Shown piece after piece: positions 38,301 through 47,076 of a stretch of DNA of 64,000 nucleotides (position 1 is its first letter; every line of letters begins with the position of its first letter). The stretch lies in assembly GCF_013459645.1 (NCBI RefSeq), contig NZ_CP054861.1, positions 354,501-418,500 on the forward strand, written 5' to 3'. The notes below the pieces were generated by a model. It was not told where the DNA came from. It ran no database searches and worked only from the letters and a program-made list of their open reading frames with translations. The DNA is from Martelella sp. NC20 (GTDB lineage Bacteria; Pseudomonadota; Alphaproteobacteria; Rhizobiales; Rhizobiaceae). A program made the position numbers and the translations under genes.

Positions 38301-39170
38301 TCACACCCCCGCCAGCGCCTCCAGCGTCCGGATCAGCGCGGAATTGTCGAGTTCGCCATCGCCGCGCGCGACCGCCGCGTTCATCAACTGCTCGGTCGAG
38401 GCGGCGTTGGGGAGCGACAGGCCGATCTCGCGGGCGGCGTTGACGGCGAGCGCCATGTCCTTGCGTTGCAGCACCATGCGGAAACCGGGCTCGAATGTGC
38501 GGTTGATCATCCGCTCGCCGTGGATTTTCATGATCGGCGAGCCGGCAAAGCCGCCCATCAGCGCCTCGCGCACCTTGGCCGGGTCAGCGCCTGCCTTTTT
38601 AGCAAACAGCAACGCCTCGGAAACGGCCTCCACCGTCAGCCCGACCACGATCTGGTTGGCGAGCTTGGCGGTCTGGCCGTCGCCCACCGGGCCGATATGG
38701 GTGATGGTCTTGCCCATCGCCTCAAACAGCGGCCTGCCGCGGGCGAAATCCTCATCCGAACCGCCGACCATGATCGTCAACGTCGCATTCTTCGCCCCGA
38801 TATCGCCGCCGGAAACCGGGGCATCGAGATAGGAGCAGCCGATCGCGGCCAGCTTTTCAGCGAATGCCCGTGTTGCCATCGGCGAGATCGTGCTCATGTC
38901 GATCACCATCTTGCCTTCGCCGAGGCCCTCGGCCGCTCCATTCTCGCCGAACAGAACCGCCTCGACATCGGGGGTATCCGATACGATCGTGATGACGATC
39001 TCGGCGGCTTCGGCGACCGCCTTCGGCGTGTCGCAGGCCGTCGCGCCCTTTTCGACGAGGAATTGCGAGACTGGCTTCACCCGGTTGATGAAGAGCTCGT
39101 GTCCGGCGTCAATCAGGTTCGCCGCCATCGGGCGACCCATCAGGCCGAGGCCGATAAATCCGATTTTCAT
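38301..39170 (-). CDS. HIBADH-family NAD(P)-dependent oxidoreductase (GlxR-like)
   Basis: A 289-residue beta-hydroxyacid dehydrogenase. The Rossmann loop is GFIGLGLMGRPMAANL (4-19), the substrate motif DAPVSGGDIGAKNATLTIMV (about 116-135) and the catalytic lysine lies in GQTAKLANQIVVG. This is the family of tartronate-semialdehyde reductase and 3-hydroxyisobutyrate dehydrogenase; the best reading is GlxR-like, but substrate is unconfirmed. ATG 39170 gives the proper N-terminus MKIGFIG; an upstream in-frame ATG at 39218 adds an unrelated tail. It is monocistronic and not obviously tied to its neighbours. Confidence 0.87.
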   Translation of the reverse strand: MKIGFIGLGLMGRPMAANLIDAGHELFINRVKPVSQFLVEKGATACDTPKAVAEAAEIVITIVSDTPDVEAVLFGENGAAEGLGEGKMVIDMSTISPMATRAFAEKLAAIGCSYLDAPVSGGDIGAKNATLTIMVGGSDEDFARGRPLFEAMGKTITHIGPVGDGQTAKLANQIVVGLTVEAVSEALLFAKKAGADPAKVREALMGGFAGSPIMKIHGERMINRTFEPGFRMVLQRKDMALAVNAAREIGLSLPNAASTEQLMNAAVARGDGELDNSALIRTLEALAGV

Positions 39171-39442
39171 GAAACTGTTCCTTCGCGATAGTAGAGACCT
39201 TGTCACGGGTTCTCCCAACCTATAGCACGCGTTCGCATATCCGCACCGGACGCGGGCAAATTTTCAGGCGATGACCGGCAGGCCGATCCGGGTTCGCGAA
39301 AACAAAAGCCGGTTTCAGGCCGAAGTTCGACCGCAATTTTCCACAGAAGCAGCCTCGATGCGAAGGGTTTTCTTGGCGCAAATTCGCCACTTTTCCTAAT
39401 CTCCGCCTCACGATCCTTCCATTCAGCAGATTGGTTCATTTC

Positions 39443-40441
39443 ATGAAGAAGACCCTCCTCGCCGCGCTCGGCGCCGCCCTGATCCTCACCGCGCCCGCCA
39501 AGGCCGATCAGGTGGAAATCCTCAACGTCTCCTATGACATCGCGCGCGAACTCTACGCCACGATCAACCCGGCCTTTGCCGAATACTGGAAGGCCGAGAC
39601 CGGACAGGATGTCGACATCAAGCAGTCGCATGCCGGCTCCTCCAAGCAGGCCCGCGCGATCCTGCAGGGGCTGAAGGCCGATCTCGTCACCTTCAATCAG
39701 GTGCTCGACGTGCAGATCCTGGCCGACAAGGGTTTTGTCGCCGCCGACTGGCAGCAGGCGCTGCCGAACAATGCCTCGCCCTATTATTCGCTGCCGGCCT
39801 TCCTGGTGCGCAAGGACAATCCGAAGAACATCAAGGACTGGGACGATCTTGCCCGCGATGACGTGCAGCTCGTGTTCCCGAACCCGAAGACCTCGGGCAA
39901 TGGCCGCTACACCTATCTCGCCGCCTATGGCTACGCGCTGGAAAAATTCGGCGGCGATGACGCCAGGGCGCGCGAATTCGTGGGCGATTTCCTCGGCAAT
40001 GTCGCCGTGTTCGATACCGGCGGCCGCGGCGCCACCACCACCTTCGTCGAACGCGGCATCGGCGACGTGCTGATCACCTTCGAGGCGGAAGTGGAAAACA
40101 TCCGCGCCCAGTATGGCGAGGACGATTATGAACGCGTCGTGCCCTCGATGTCGCTGCTGGCCGAATTCCCGGTCGCCGTGGTCGACAAGGTCGCCAGCGA
40201 GCGCGGCACGGAAGAGGTTTCCAAGGCCTATCTCGAATTCCTCTACAGCCAGCAGGGCCAGGAAATCGTCGCCTCCTTCAACAACCGCGTCCACAATCCG
40301 GAAGTGAAGGCCGAATATGCCGACAAGTTCCCGGAGGTGAAGCTGATCACGGTCGAGGACGTCTTCGGCGGCTGGGCTGATGCCAACGAGACCCATTTCG
40401 CCGATGGCGGCGTGCTGGATCAGATCCAGTCGGCGCGGTAA
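39443..40441 (+). CDS. Sulfate/thiosulfate-binding periplasmic protein
   Basis: A 332-residue periplasmic binding protein with signal peptide residues 1-21 (ending APAKA). The mature part shows EILNVSYDIARELYATINPA and KQSHAGSSKQARAILQGLKADLVTFNQ, the sulfate-binding pattern in which main-chain amides and a Ser-Gly-Ser loop hold the oxyanion. It is followed, after a family I repeat (40513-40650), by cysT-cysW-cysA. The family includes Sbp and CysP. Confidence 0.9.
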   Translation: MKKTLLAALGAALILTAPAKADQVEILNVSYDIARELYATINPAFAEYWKAETGQDVDIKQSHAGSSKQARAILQGLKADLVTFNQVLDVQILADKGFVAADWQQALPNNASPYYSLPAFLVRKDNPKNIKDWDDLARDDVQLVFPNPKTSGNGRYTYLAAYGYALEKFGGDDARAREFVGDFLGNVAVFDTGGRGATTTFVERGIGDVLITFEAEVENIRAQYGEDDYERVVPSMSLLAEFPVAVVDKVASERGTEEVSKAYLEFLYSQQGQEIVASFNNRVHNPEVKAEYADKFPEVKLITVEDVFGGWADANETHFADGGVLDQIQSAR

Positions 40442-40512
40442 TCGTGGCGAGGTCTTCAACCCCTGACTGAGCCGGATAGCATGGCGTAACGCCAATCTCG
40501 GCCTCACCGCCC

Positions 40513-40650
40513 CAATCTCCCCCCTTGAGGGGGAGATGTCGCGAAAGCGACAGAGAGGGGTATGGGACGTAAGCTGCAAACACCGTGCTATCGGACAGGG
40601 TTCACCCCTCTCTGCCCTGCCGGGCATCTCCCCCTCAAGGGGGGAGATCG
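40513..40650. repeat. Palindromic intergenic element, family I, copy D (inside the cys operon)
   Basis: The clearest copy: CAATCTCCCCCCTTGAGGGG with GAGATGTCGCGAAAGCGACA and GAGAGGGG, then a core, then CACCCCTCTCTGCCCTGCCG and GGCATCTCCCCCTCAAGGGG with GGAGATCG. It lies in the 346-bp gap between the sulfate-binding protein and cysT. The 3' flank up to 40787 contains only the cysT leader. Confidence 0.82.
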
Positions 40651-40787
40651 GCGTGTGGCGAGGGCATACCAACTCGCTGACGCCTGAAGCGACCCGGTGC
40701 AGGCGAAACGCTTTGCCGCCGACAAAACCCCGTGTTCAACCCGACAAGAATTGCTATAGCCTCCGGCATCACCTGCAAAAGGCCGCC

Positions 40788-41645
40788 ATGACTTTCATTA
40801 TGACGACTGCGACCAGACGCGCGAACCGCAGCGTCATGCCGGGTTTCGGGCTGACGCTCGGGACCACGCTGCTGTTTGTCGCCCTGATCATCCTGTTGCC
40901 GCTCTCCGCGCTGTTCTGGCAGATCGGCCAGCTCGGGTTTGCCGATTACTGGCGGATCATCTCCAATCCGCGCACGCTCGCGGCCTTTAGGGTCACGATC
41001 TCGGCGGCAGCCCTTGCGACCGTGTTCAACGCCTGTTTCGGCCTGCTGCTCGCCTGGGTGATCGTGCGCTACACCTTCCCCGGCAAGCGGCTGCTCGATG
41101 CGCTGATCGACCTGCCGTTCGCGCTGCCGACGGCGGTTGCCGGCATTGCGCTGGTGGCGCTTTACGACCGCAATGGCTGGATGGGCATGCTGCTTTCCGA
41201 ATTCGGCATCAAGGTCGCCTATACCTGGTGGGGCATCGCGCTGGCGATGACGTTCACCTCCGTGCCTTTCGGCGTGCGCACGGTGCAGCCGGTGATGGAA
41301 AGCCTGAGCGTCGACCTCGAAGAGGCGGCCCAGACGCTCGGCGCCACCGATTTCCAGGTGTTCCGCCATATCGTGTTTCCGCAGCTGTTTCCGAGCTTCA
41401 TCATGGGCGCGTCGCTCGCCTTTGCCCGTTCACTCGGCGAATTCGGGGCGGTGATCTTCATTGCCGGCAACATGCCGTTCAAGACCGAGATCACCTCGCT
41501 GCTGATCATGATCCGGCTCGATGAATACGACTTGCCGGCCGCAAGCGCGATCGCCGGCACGGTGCTGGCGCTGGCGCTCGCCGTGCTGATCCTCGCCAAT
41601 ATCGCCCAGAACCGCGCCGCGCGGCACATGTCGAGGGGAGGCTGA
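40788..41645 (+). CDS. cysT: Sulfate/thiosulfate ABC permease CysT (CysU)
   Basis: A 285-residue permease with six helices. The EAA loop reads EEAAQTLGATDFQVFRHIVFPQLFPS and the membrane helices begin LTLGTTLLFVALIILLP. CysT pairs with CysW to form the sulfate channel. ATG 40788 is used: longer frames begin inside the repeat. It is 3 bp from cysW. The MPFKTEITSLLIMIRLDEYD loop is a CysT hallmark. Confidence 0.92.
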   Translation: MTFIMTTATRRANRSVMPGFGLTLGTTLLFVALIILLPLSALFWQIGQLGFADYWRIISNPRTLAAFRVTISAAALATVFNACFGLLLAWVIVRYTFPGKRLLDALIDLPFALPTAVAGIALVALYDRNGWMGMLLSEFGIKVAYTWWGIALAMTFTSVPFGVRTVQPVMESLSVDLEEAAQTLGATDFQVFRHIVFPQLFPSFIMGASLAFARSLGEFGAVIFIAGNMPFKTEITSLLIMIRLDEYDLPAASAIAGTVLALALAVLILANIAQNRAARHMSRGG

Positions 41646-41648
41646 GCC

Positions 41649-42485
41649 ATGACCCATCCGCAAGTCAGAGCCCTGATGCGCAGACGCCGGATGAAAAGAA
41701 CGGCGCTGGTTGTCGTCGCCGTCGCGTTTGCAGCCCTCGTCATGGGCCTTCCGAGCCTGGCAATCTTCGTGCGGGCCTTTTCGGAAGGCATCGGCGTCTA
41801 TGCCTCGGGCATTATCCAGCCGGAAACGCTGCATGCGATCAAGCTCACCGTGATCACGGCGCTGATCGCGCTGCCGGTCAACATCGCCTTCGGCATATGC
41901 GCGGCCTGGGCCGTTACCCGCTTCCGGTTTCCGGGCCGGCGGGCGCTGATCACGATCATCGAACTGCCGTTCTCGATCTCGCCGATCGTCGCGGGGCTGT
42001 GCTATCTGCTGGTCTACGGCTCCACCGGGCTTGTCGGCAGCTATGCCGATCAATACGGCATCCAGCTGATGTTCAACCTCACCGGCATCGTGCTTGTCTC
42101 GCTGTTCGTCACCTGCCCGTTCGTCGCCCGCGAGGTGATCCCGTTGATGGAGGTGGTCGGACGCGATCAGGAGGAAGCAGCGCTTACCCTTGGCGCCAGC
42201 GGCTGGCAGACCTTCCTGCATGTGACGCTGCCCAATATCCGCTGGGCGCTGCTCTATGGCGCGATCCTGGCGAATGCCCGCGTCATCGGCGAGTTCGGCG
42301 CCGTCAGCGTCGTCTCCGGCAATATTCGCGGCGAAACCATGACGCTGCCGCTGCAGGTGCAGTTGCTCTATGATGATTACAACGTGACCGGCGCCTTTGC
42401 CGCCGCCACCATTCTGACGGTGATCGCCGTGATCACGCTGGTCCTGAGATCGGTGATTGAATCACGCCACCCGCAAGCGCACTGA
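41649..42485 (+). CDS. cysW: Sulfate/thiosulfate ABC permease CysW
   Basis: A 278-residue permease of the CysW type, six helices. The EAA loop is QEEAALTLGASGWQTFLHVT, and the RVIGEFGAVSVVSGNIRGET segment is diagnostic of CysW. It is the second membrane subunit, sitting between cysT and cysA (29 bp to the latter). Confidence 0.93.
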   Translation: MTHPQVRALMRRRRMKRTALVVVAVAFAALVMGLPSLAIFVRAFSEGIGVYASGIIQPETLHAIKLTVITALIALPVNIAFGICAAWAVTRFRFPGRRALITIIELPFSISPIVAGLCYLLVYGSTGLVGSYADQYGIQLMFNLTGIVLVSLFVTCPFVAREVIPLMEVVGRDQEEAALTLGASGWQTFLHVTLPNIRWALLYGAILANARVIGEFGAVSVVSGNIRGETMTLPLQVQLLYDDYNVTGAFAAATILTVIAVITLVLRSVIESRHPQAH

Positions 42486-42514
42486 GCCCTCAAGCGCACT
42501 GAGAAAGACCGACA

Positions 42515-43267
42515 ATGGCCCTCACAGTCGAAAACATTTCCAAATCCTACGGCAAAAGCCGCGTGCTCGACCGCGTCGACCTCGATATCCGCCCCGGTGA
42601 GTTCGTGGCGCTGCTCGGCCCCTCCGGCTCCGGCAAGACCACGCTGCTGCGCATCATTGCCGGCCTGCAATTTGCAGAAGAAGGCCGGCTCACGATGGAT
42701 GGCGAGGACATTACCGGGCTTGAGGCGCGACTGAGGCGCTTCGGCGTGGTGTTCCAGAGCTATGCGCTGTTCGAGCACAAGACGGTGGCCGAAAACGCCG
42801 CCTTCGGGCTCAGGATGCGACCGCGGTCCAGCCGCCCGTCACGCGCGGAAATCGCCACGCGGGTGCGCGATCTTCTCGACATGGCGGAGATCGGGCATCT
42901 GGCCGAGCGCTACCCCTCGCAGCTTTCCGGCGGCCAGCGCCAGCGCGTGGCGCTGACGCGCGCGCTGGCGATCGAGCCGCGCCTGCTGCTGCTCGACGAG
43001 CCATTCAGCGCGCTCGACACCAAGATCCGCAAGGGTTTGAGGGGCGCGCTCCGCGACCTGCAGAAAAAGGTCGGGATTTCCGCCATACTGGTGACCCATG
43101 ATCAGGAGGAGGCGTTCGAGATCGCCGACCGGATCGCGGTGATGTCGGAGGGCCATATCGAACAGTTCGGCACGGCGGAGGAATTGCTGCGCAGGCCCGC
43201 GACGCCGTTCGTTGCGGAATTCCTGGAGGGCATGAGCAACTACCAGAGCCAGGGCGCCGGGATCTGA
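42515..43267 (+). CDS. cysA: Sulfate/thiosulfate ABC ATPase CysA, short form
   Basis: A 250-residue ATPase: Walker A GPSGSGKTT (about 34-42), signature LSGGQRQRVALTRAL, Walker B LLLLDEPFSALD, H-loop VTHDQEEAFEIADR. It is much shorter than the usual CysA (about 350 residues) because the C-terminal regulatory (TOBE-like) domain is absent: the protein ends soon after the FVAEFLEGMSN helix. The frame has a normal stop, with no sign of a frameshift; so either a short functional type or a natural truncation. Confidence 0.88.
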   Translation: MALTVENISKSYGKSRVLDRVDLDIRPGEFVALLGPSGSGKTTLLRIIAGLQFAEEGRLTMDGEDITGLEARLRRFGVVFQSYALFEHKTVAENAAFGLRMRPRSSRPSRAEIATRVRDLLDMAEIGHLAERYPSQLSGGQRQRVALTRALAIEPRLLLLDEPFSALDTKIRKGLRGALRDLQKKVGISAILVTHDQEEAFEIADRIAVMSEGHIEQFGTAEELLRRPATPFVAEFLEGMSNYQSQGAGI

Positions 43268-43281
43268 TGAGAGCGCATCCA

Positions 43282-43304
43282 GGAAAAGTGGCCACCGGTT
43301 TTCC
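43282..43304. terminator. Weak hairpin between convergent cysA and nicO genes
   Basis: GGAAAA (43282-43287) and TTTTCC (43299-43304) flank GTGGCCACCGG, itself containing GGTGGCC-like symmetry. It lies in the 60-bp convergent gap. A T-run is absent, so only a possible terminator. Confidence 0.3.
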
Positions 43305-43327
43305 GTCCGGACGCGCGAAAAGACAAG

Positions 43328-44368
43328 CTATCCTGCCATCGAGGCGGCAAACAGCGTCAGGCCCAGAAGCGTGACCAGCAGCGCGCCGCCGATTTCGATG
43401 CCGTAGCCGATCCGGGTCGCGCGTCTGGAGCCGGGACCGGCAAGGCGGACGGCAAGCCCCTTGGCCGACACGGCAATGATCGCCAGCACCGACACCGTGA
43501 TCGCGGTTCCGATCGCCATGGCGAAGACTGAGGCGATGCCGCCGAGGATCAGCCCGTTCAAAAGCGCGAAGGTCAGCACGATCAGCGCCCCGGAGCAGGG
43601 CCGCATGCCGATGGCGAGAATAGCCGATCCGGCGCCCTTCCAGTCGAATTCCCGGCCCCCGAGCGCCGAGGGCTCCGGCATATGCACATGGCCGCAGCCG
43701 CAATCCGGGCCATGTTCGTGATCGTGCCCGTCGTGGTGGTGGGCATGATGGTCATGCGCATGGTGGTGCTCGTGGTGATCGGCGTGATGGTCATGCGCCG
43801 CGGCAGGCGAAAACAGGATCGCCCGCGACTTGCCGTAGAGCAGCCACAACCCGAAACCGGCAATCAGCAGAAAGCTGGCGCGCTCCATGTAAAGCGTCGC
43901 GTCACGCATCGAAACGGCGGTGCCGCGCAGGAACAGGTAGGCCGTCCCCACCAGCAGGATCGCCGTCACTCCCTGCGCCAGCGAGGCCAGCAGAGAGATC
44001 AAAATACCGCGCCTGAGTTCGGTCTCATTGGCAATCATGTAGGAGGAGATCACCGCCTTGCCATGGCCGGGACCGGCCGCATGGAACACGCCATAGGCAA
44101 AGGAAAGGCCGACGAGCCCCAGCACCTTCACCGGGTCGTCCCGCATCGCCTTCAGCGCCGCCGTCAGCGCCCGGTAGAATTGCTGCTGATACTGGTTTAT
44201 CTTCAACAGCACCGGTTGCAGCGGCCCGAAAGAGGTGGAGAACGACGGTTCCGACGAGCCGATGCCGAGCGGCGAAGCCGAAAACGACTTCGAACTCAGG
44301 CCGAATATCATGTAGGCCACCAGCGCCAGAAGCAGGATAAGCGCGATCGGGCGGATCAGTCGGTGCAT
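43328..44368 (-). CDS. NicO-family nickel/cobalt transporter (RcnA/NicT-like)
   Basis: A 346-residue inner-membrane protein with about seven hydrophobic segments: LIRPIALILLLALVAYMIFG at the N-terminus, then HAAGPGHGKAVISSY (about 115-130), the family metal-path motif. A His-rich cytoplasmic loop (about 190-235: HDHHADHHEHHHAHDHHAHH and HDGHDHEHG, then CGCGHVHMPE) should bind metal. RcnA exports and NicO-type imports Ni/Co. It overlaps the DUF1007 gene by 13 bp, and DUF1007 partners are commonly linked to NicO-like transporters. Confidence 0.88.
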   Translation of the reverse strand: MHRLIRPIALILLLALVAYMIFGLSSKSFSASPLGIGSSEPSFSTSFGPLQPVLLKINQYQQQFYRALTAALKAMRDDPVKVLGLVGLSFAYGVFHAAGPGHGKAVISSYMIANETELRRGILISLLASLAQGVTAILLVGTAYLFLRGTAVSMRDATLYMERASFLLIAGFGLWLLYGKSRAILFSPAAAHDHHADHHEHHHAHDHHAHHHDGHDHEHGPDCGCGHVHMPEPSALGGREFDWKGAGSAILAIGMRPCSGALIVLTFALLNGLILGGIASVFAMAIGTAITVSVLAIIAVSAKGLAVRLAGPGSRRATRIGYGIEIGGALLVTLLGLTLFAASMAG

Positions 44369-45003
44369 GTCAGGTCCAGGCGGGTTGCAAACAGCTTGCT
44401 CATGTCTGTCGGGTCGTTGAAGAAAGCCGCCGTCAGCGCATCGCTGTTTTCGGAGATGATCTCATCGGGATCGGGCCGCACGACCGCGGACCTGCAGCGC
44501 TCGAACGCCTCGCCGACCGTCACCAGATCCTCGTCGCGCTGGAAGTCGATCGCGGTGTACATGCTGGCGTCGTAGATGCCGAAGGTGAGATGGCCGGCAA
44601 GCCTGACCGGTCTGGAGGGCTTTGCCGAGAAGATCAGCAGCAATTGCCCGTCCACCATGTCGGCGTGGATGACGTCGGGCTCGGCCAGCGGCACATCCTC
44701 GCCATTGTCGCTGATCTGGGTGTAATAGCCATATTCGGCAAGCGACTGCCGCACGGTTTCGCCGATATCCGTCAGTTCCTTGCCGGTCAACTGGTTATCC
44801 ATATTGGCGTCGTAATCGAGAATGACGGACGAGGAGAAGAACTCGTCGAAGCGCCAGACATTCTGCAGCGCGGTGACATTGCCGTCATCATCGGCCACCA
44901 CTTCAAGCCGCGCATCGACGAAGACATGCGGGTGGGCGCTGGCCTGCGAGGCCACGCCGAGGCAGAAAAGGGCAGCGATGCTCAGGCTGTTGAGGAACTT
45001 CAT
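44356..45003 (-). CDS. DUF1007-family periplasmic protein
   Basis: A 215-residue secreted protein with signal peptide 1-23 (ending ASQASA), followed by HPHVFVDARLEVVADDDG, the DUF1007 opening with a His-Pro-His at the mature N-terminus. A loop DYDANMDNQLTGKEL (about 63-77) looks like an EF-hand-type calcium/metal loop (D-x-D-x-N-x-D). Genes of this family often sit beside NicO transporters and are thought to deliver or sense a metal in the periplasm. Operonic with and upstream of the transporter. Confidence 0.85.
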   Translation of the reverse strand: MKFLNSLSIAALFCLGVASQASAHPHVFVDARLEVVADDDGNVTALQNVWRFDEFFSSSVILDYDANMDNQLTGKELTDIGETVRQSLAEYGYYTQISDNGEDVPLAEPDVIHADMVDGQLLLIFSAKPSRPVRLAGHLTFGIYDASMYTAIDFQRDEDLVTVGEAFERCRSAVVRPDPDEIISENSDALTAAFFNDPTDMSKLFATRLDLTCTD

Positions 45004-45126
45004 TCCGTCTCATTGGAGCAAAACTGAGTCAGAAAAAAGCCCTTATTCGCAGATTTTGGCGCGGTTGCGACTTCCGTCGCGCGAAAGCTTTGAGAATCGC
45101 AACCTTGCCGCCCTTCCCACGCGCCT

Positions 45127-45243
45127 CCGTCATGCCGGGCTTGATCCGGCATCCAGGGCTGTGTGGCAACGCCTCTGCGACAGATTTTTTTATGATGCAT
45201 CCGTCGCATCGCCCTGGATCCCGGCTCAGGGCCGGGATGACGG
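45127..45243. repeat. Palindromic intergenic element, family II, copy 3
   Basis: CCGTCATGCCGGGCTTGATC then CGGCATCCAGGG faces CCCTGGATCCCGGCTCAGGG then CCGGGATGACGG, the right arm being near the reverse complement of the left. Core about 50 bp (45160-45212). This is the best-conserved copy of the family. Confidence 0.8.
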
Positions 45244-45270
45244 TGGGAAGGGCGGCGTCGACAAGAAACA

Positions 45271-45296
45271 GCGCGCCCCTCGGTAAAGGGGCGCGC
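45271..45296 (-). terminator. Terminator downstream of the 87-residue gene
   Basis: A perfect 10-bp stem (GCGCGCCCCT / AGGGGCGCGC) with loop CGGTAA, 20 bp past the stop on the minus strand; downstream on that strand is TGTTTCTTGT, a weak T-rich tail. Confidence 0.6.
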
Positions 45297-45316
45297 CTCG
45301 TCGAAATCAGCGCAAA

Positions 45317-45580
45317 TCAAGCCGCGCTGTGGTTTTCCTCAGGCACCGACGGCGCGCCGGCGATGATGATCGGCACCAGCAGATCGCCCCACCGGCCGCC
45401 GCCATGGTGGCGGGCCGAGCGGATGATCTCGACCGATACGCCGGCATCGACCGCGCGCATCACCGCCTGGTTCAGCCGGTGGAGATCATTGGCGACCATG
45501 CGGATGGCGGCCTGCTGTTCGGCCGACATTTCGCCGGATTGCGCCTCGGCGCGCTCCTTGACGTTGAGTTTCGGTGTCAT
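45317..45580 (-). CDS. Small conserved hypothetical protein next to isocitrate lyase
   Basis: An 87-residue soluble protein: MTPKLNVKERAEAQSGEMSA, a central helix AAIRMVANDLHRLNQAVMRAVDAGVSVEIIRS, then RHHGGGRWGDLLVPIIIAG. No family is recognised from the sequence. The start has GGGAGGATAAC ahead, so it is real and expressed. It lies 18 bp downstream of aceA on the same strand, likely co-transcribed. Function unknown; a regulatory or stabilising partner for the glyoxylate shunt is only a guess. Confidence 0.7.
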   Translation of the reverse strand: MTPKLNVKERAEAQSGEMSAEQQAAIRMVANDLHRLNQAVMRAVDAGVSVEIIRSARHHGGGRWGDLLVPIIIAGAPSVPEENHSAA

Positions 45581-45598
45581 TGCGTTATCCTCCCTTGC

Positions 45599-46885
<1,287 letters not shown>

Positions 46886-46960
46886 ATCTTTCTCCTCACT
46901 TCACTATTCCCAGCAACCTCGATCCGAGGCATTTGCTGTCGCTGTGACAGGATTAACGGT

Positions 46961-46975
46961 ATTACTTCGAGTAAT
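46961..46975. promoter_or_regulatory. Palindrome ATTACT-TCG-AGTAAT in the aceA/ScfR control region
   Basis: Perfect 6-bp inverted repeat with a 3-bp spacer, 76 bp before the aceA start. It lies in the divergent region, so it may be an operator, though its regulator is not established. The neighbouring GGATTAA at 46950 gives weaker additional symmetry with the TAATCC at 46972. Confidence 0.4.
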
Positions 46976-47026
46976 CCATTGAAATTGGCTTACATCCGCA
47001 CGAAATCGGGTTATACTGTCGGTCGC

Positions 47027-47047
47027 TTTACAGGATGCCTCTGTAAA
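47027..47047. promoter_or_regulatory. Palindrome TTTACAG-N7-CTGTAAA before the second ScfR gene
   Basis: Perfect 7-bp arms (47027-47033 and 47041-47047) with spacer GATGCCT, 30 bp ahead of the GTG start. Two further GTAAA words follow (47051-47055, 47060-47064). The position suggests autoregulation of the ScfR protein or aceA control. It does not match the TTTGCAAA half-site seen at the first ScfR locus. Confidence 0.5.
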
Positions 47048-47076
47048 TCAGTAAATATTGTAAAAGGATTTCTCGC

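Larger units (their letters stand above)
45004..45316. other. Gene-free gap with family II repeat and a terminator
   Basis: Holds the family II copy at 45127-45243, flanked by the putative promoter of the DUF1007 operon on one side and the terminator at 45271-45296 on the other. I see no gene. Confidence 0.6.
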
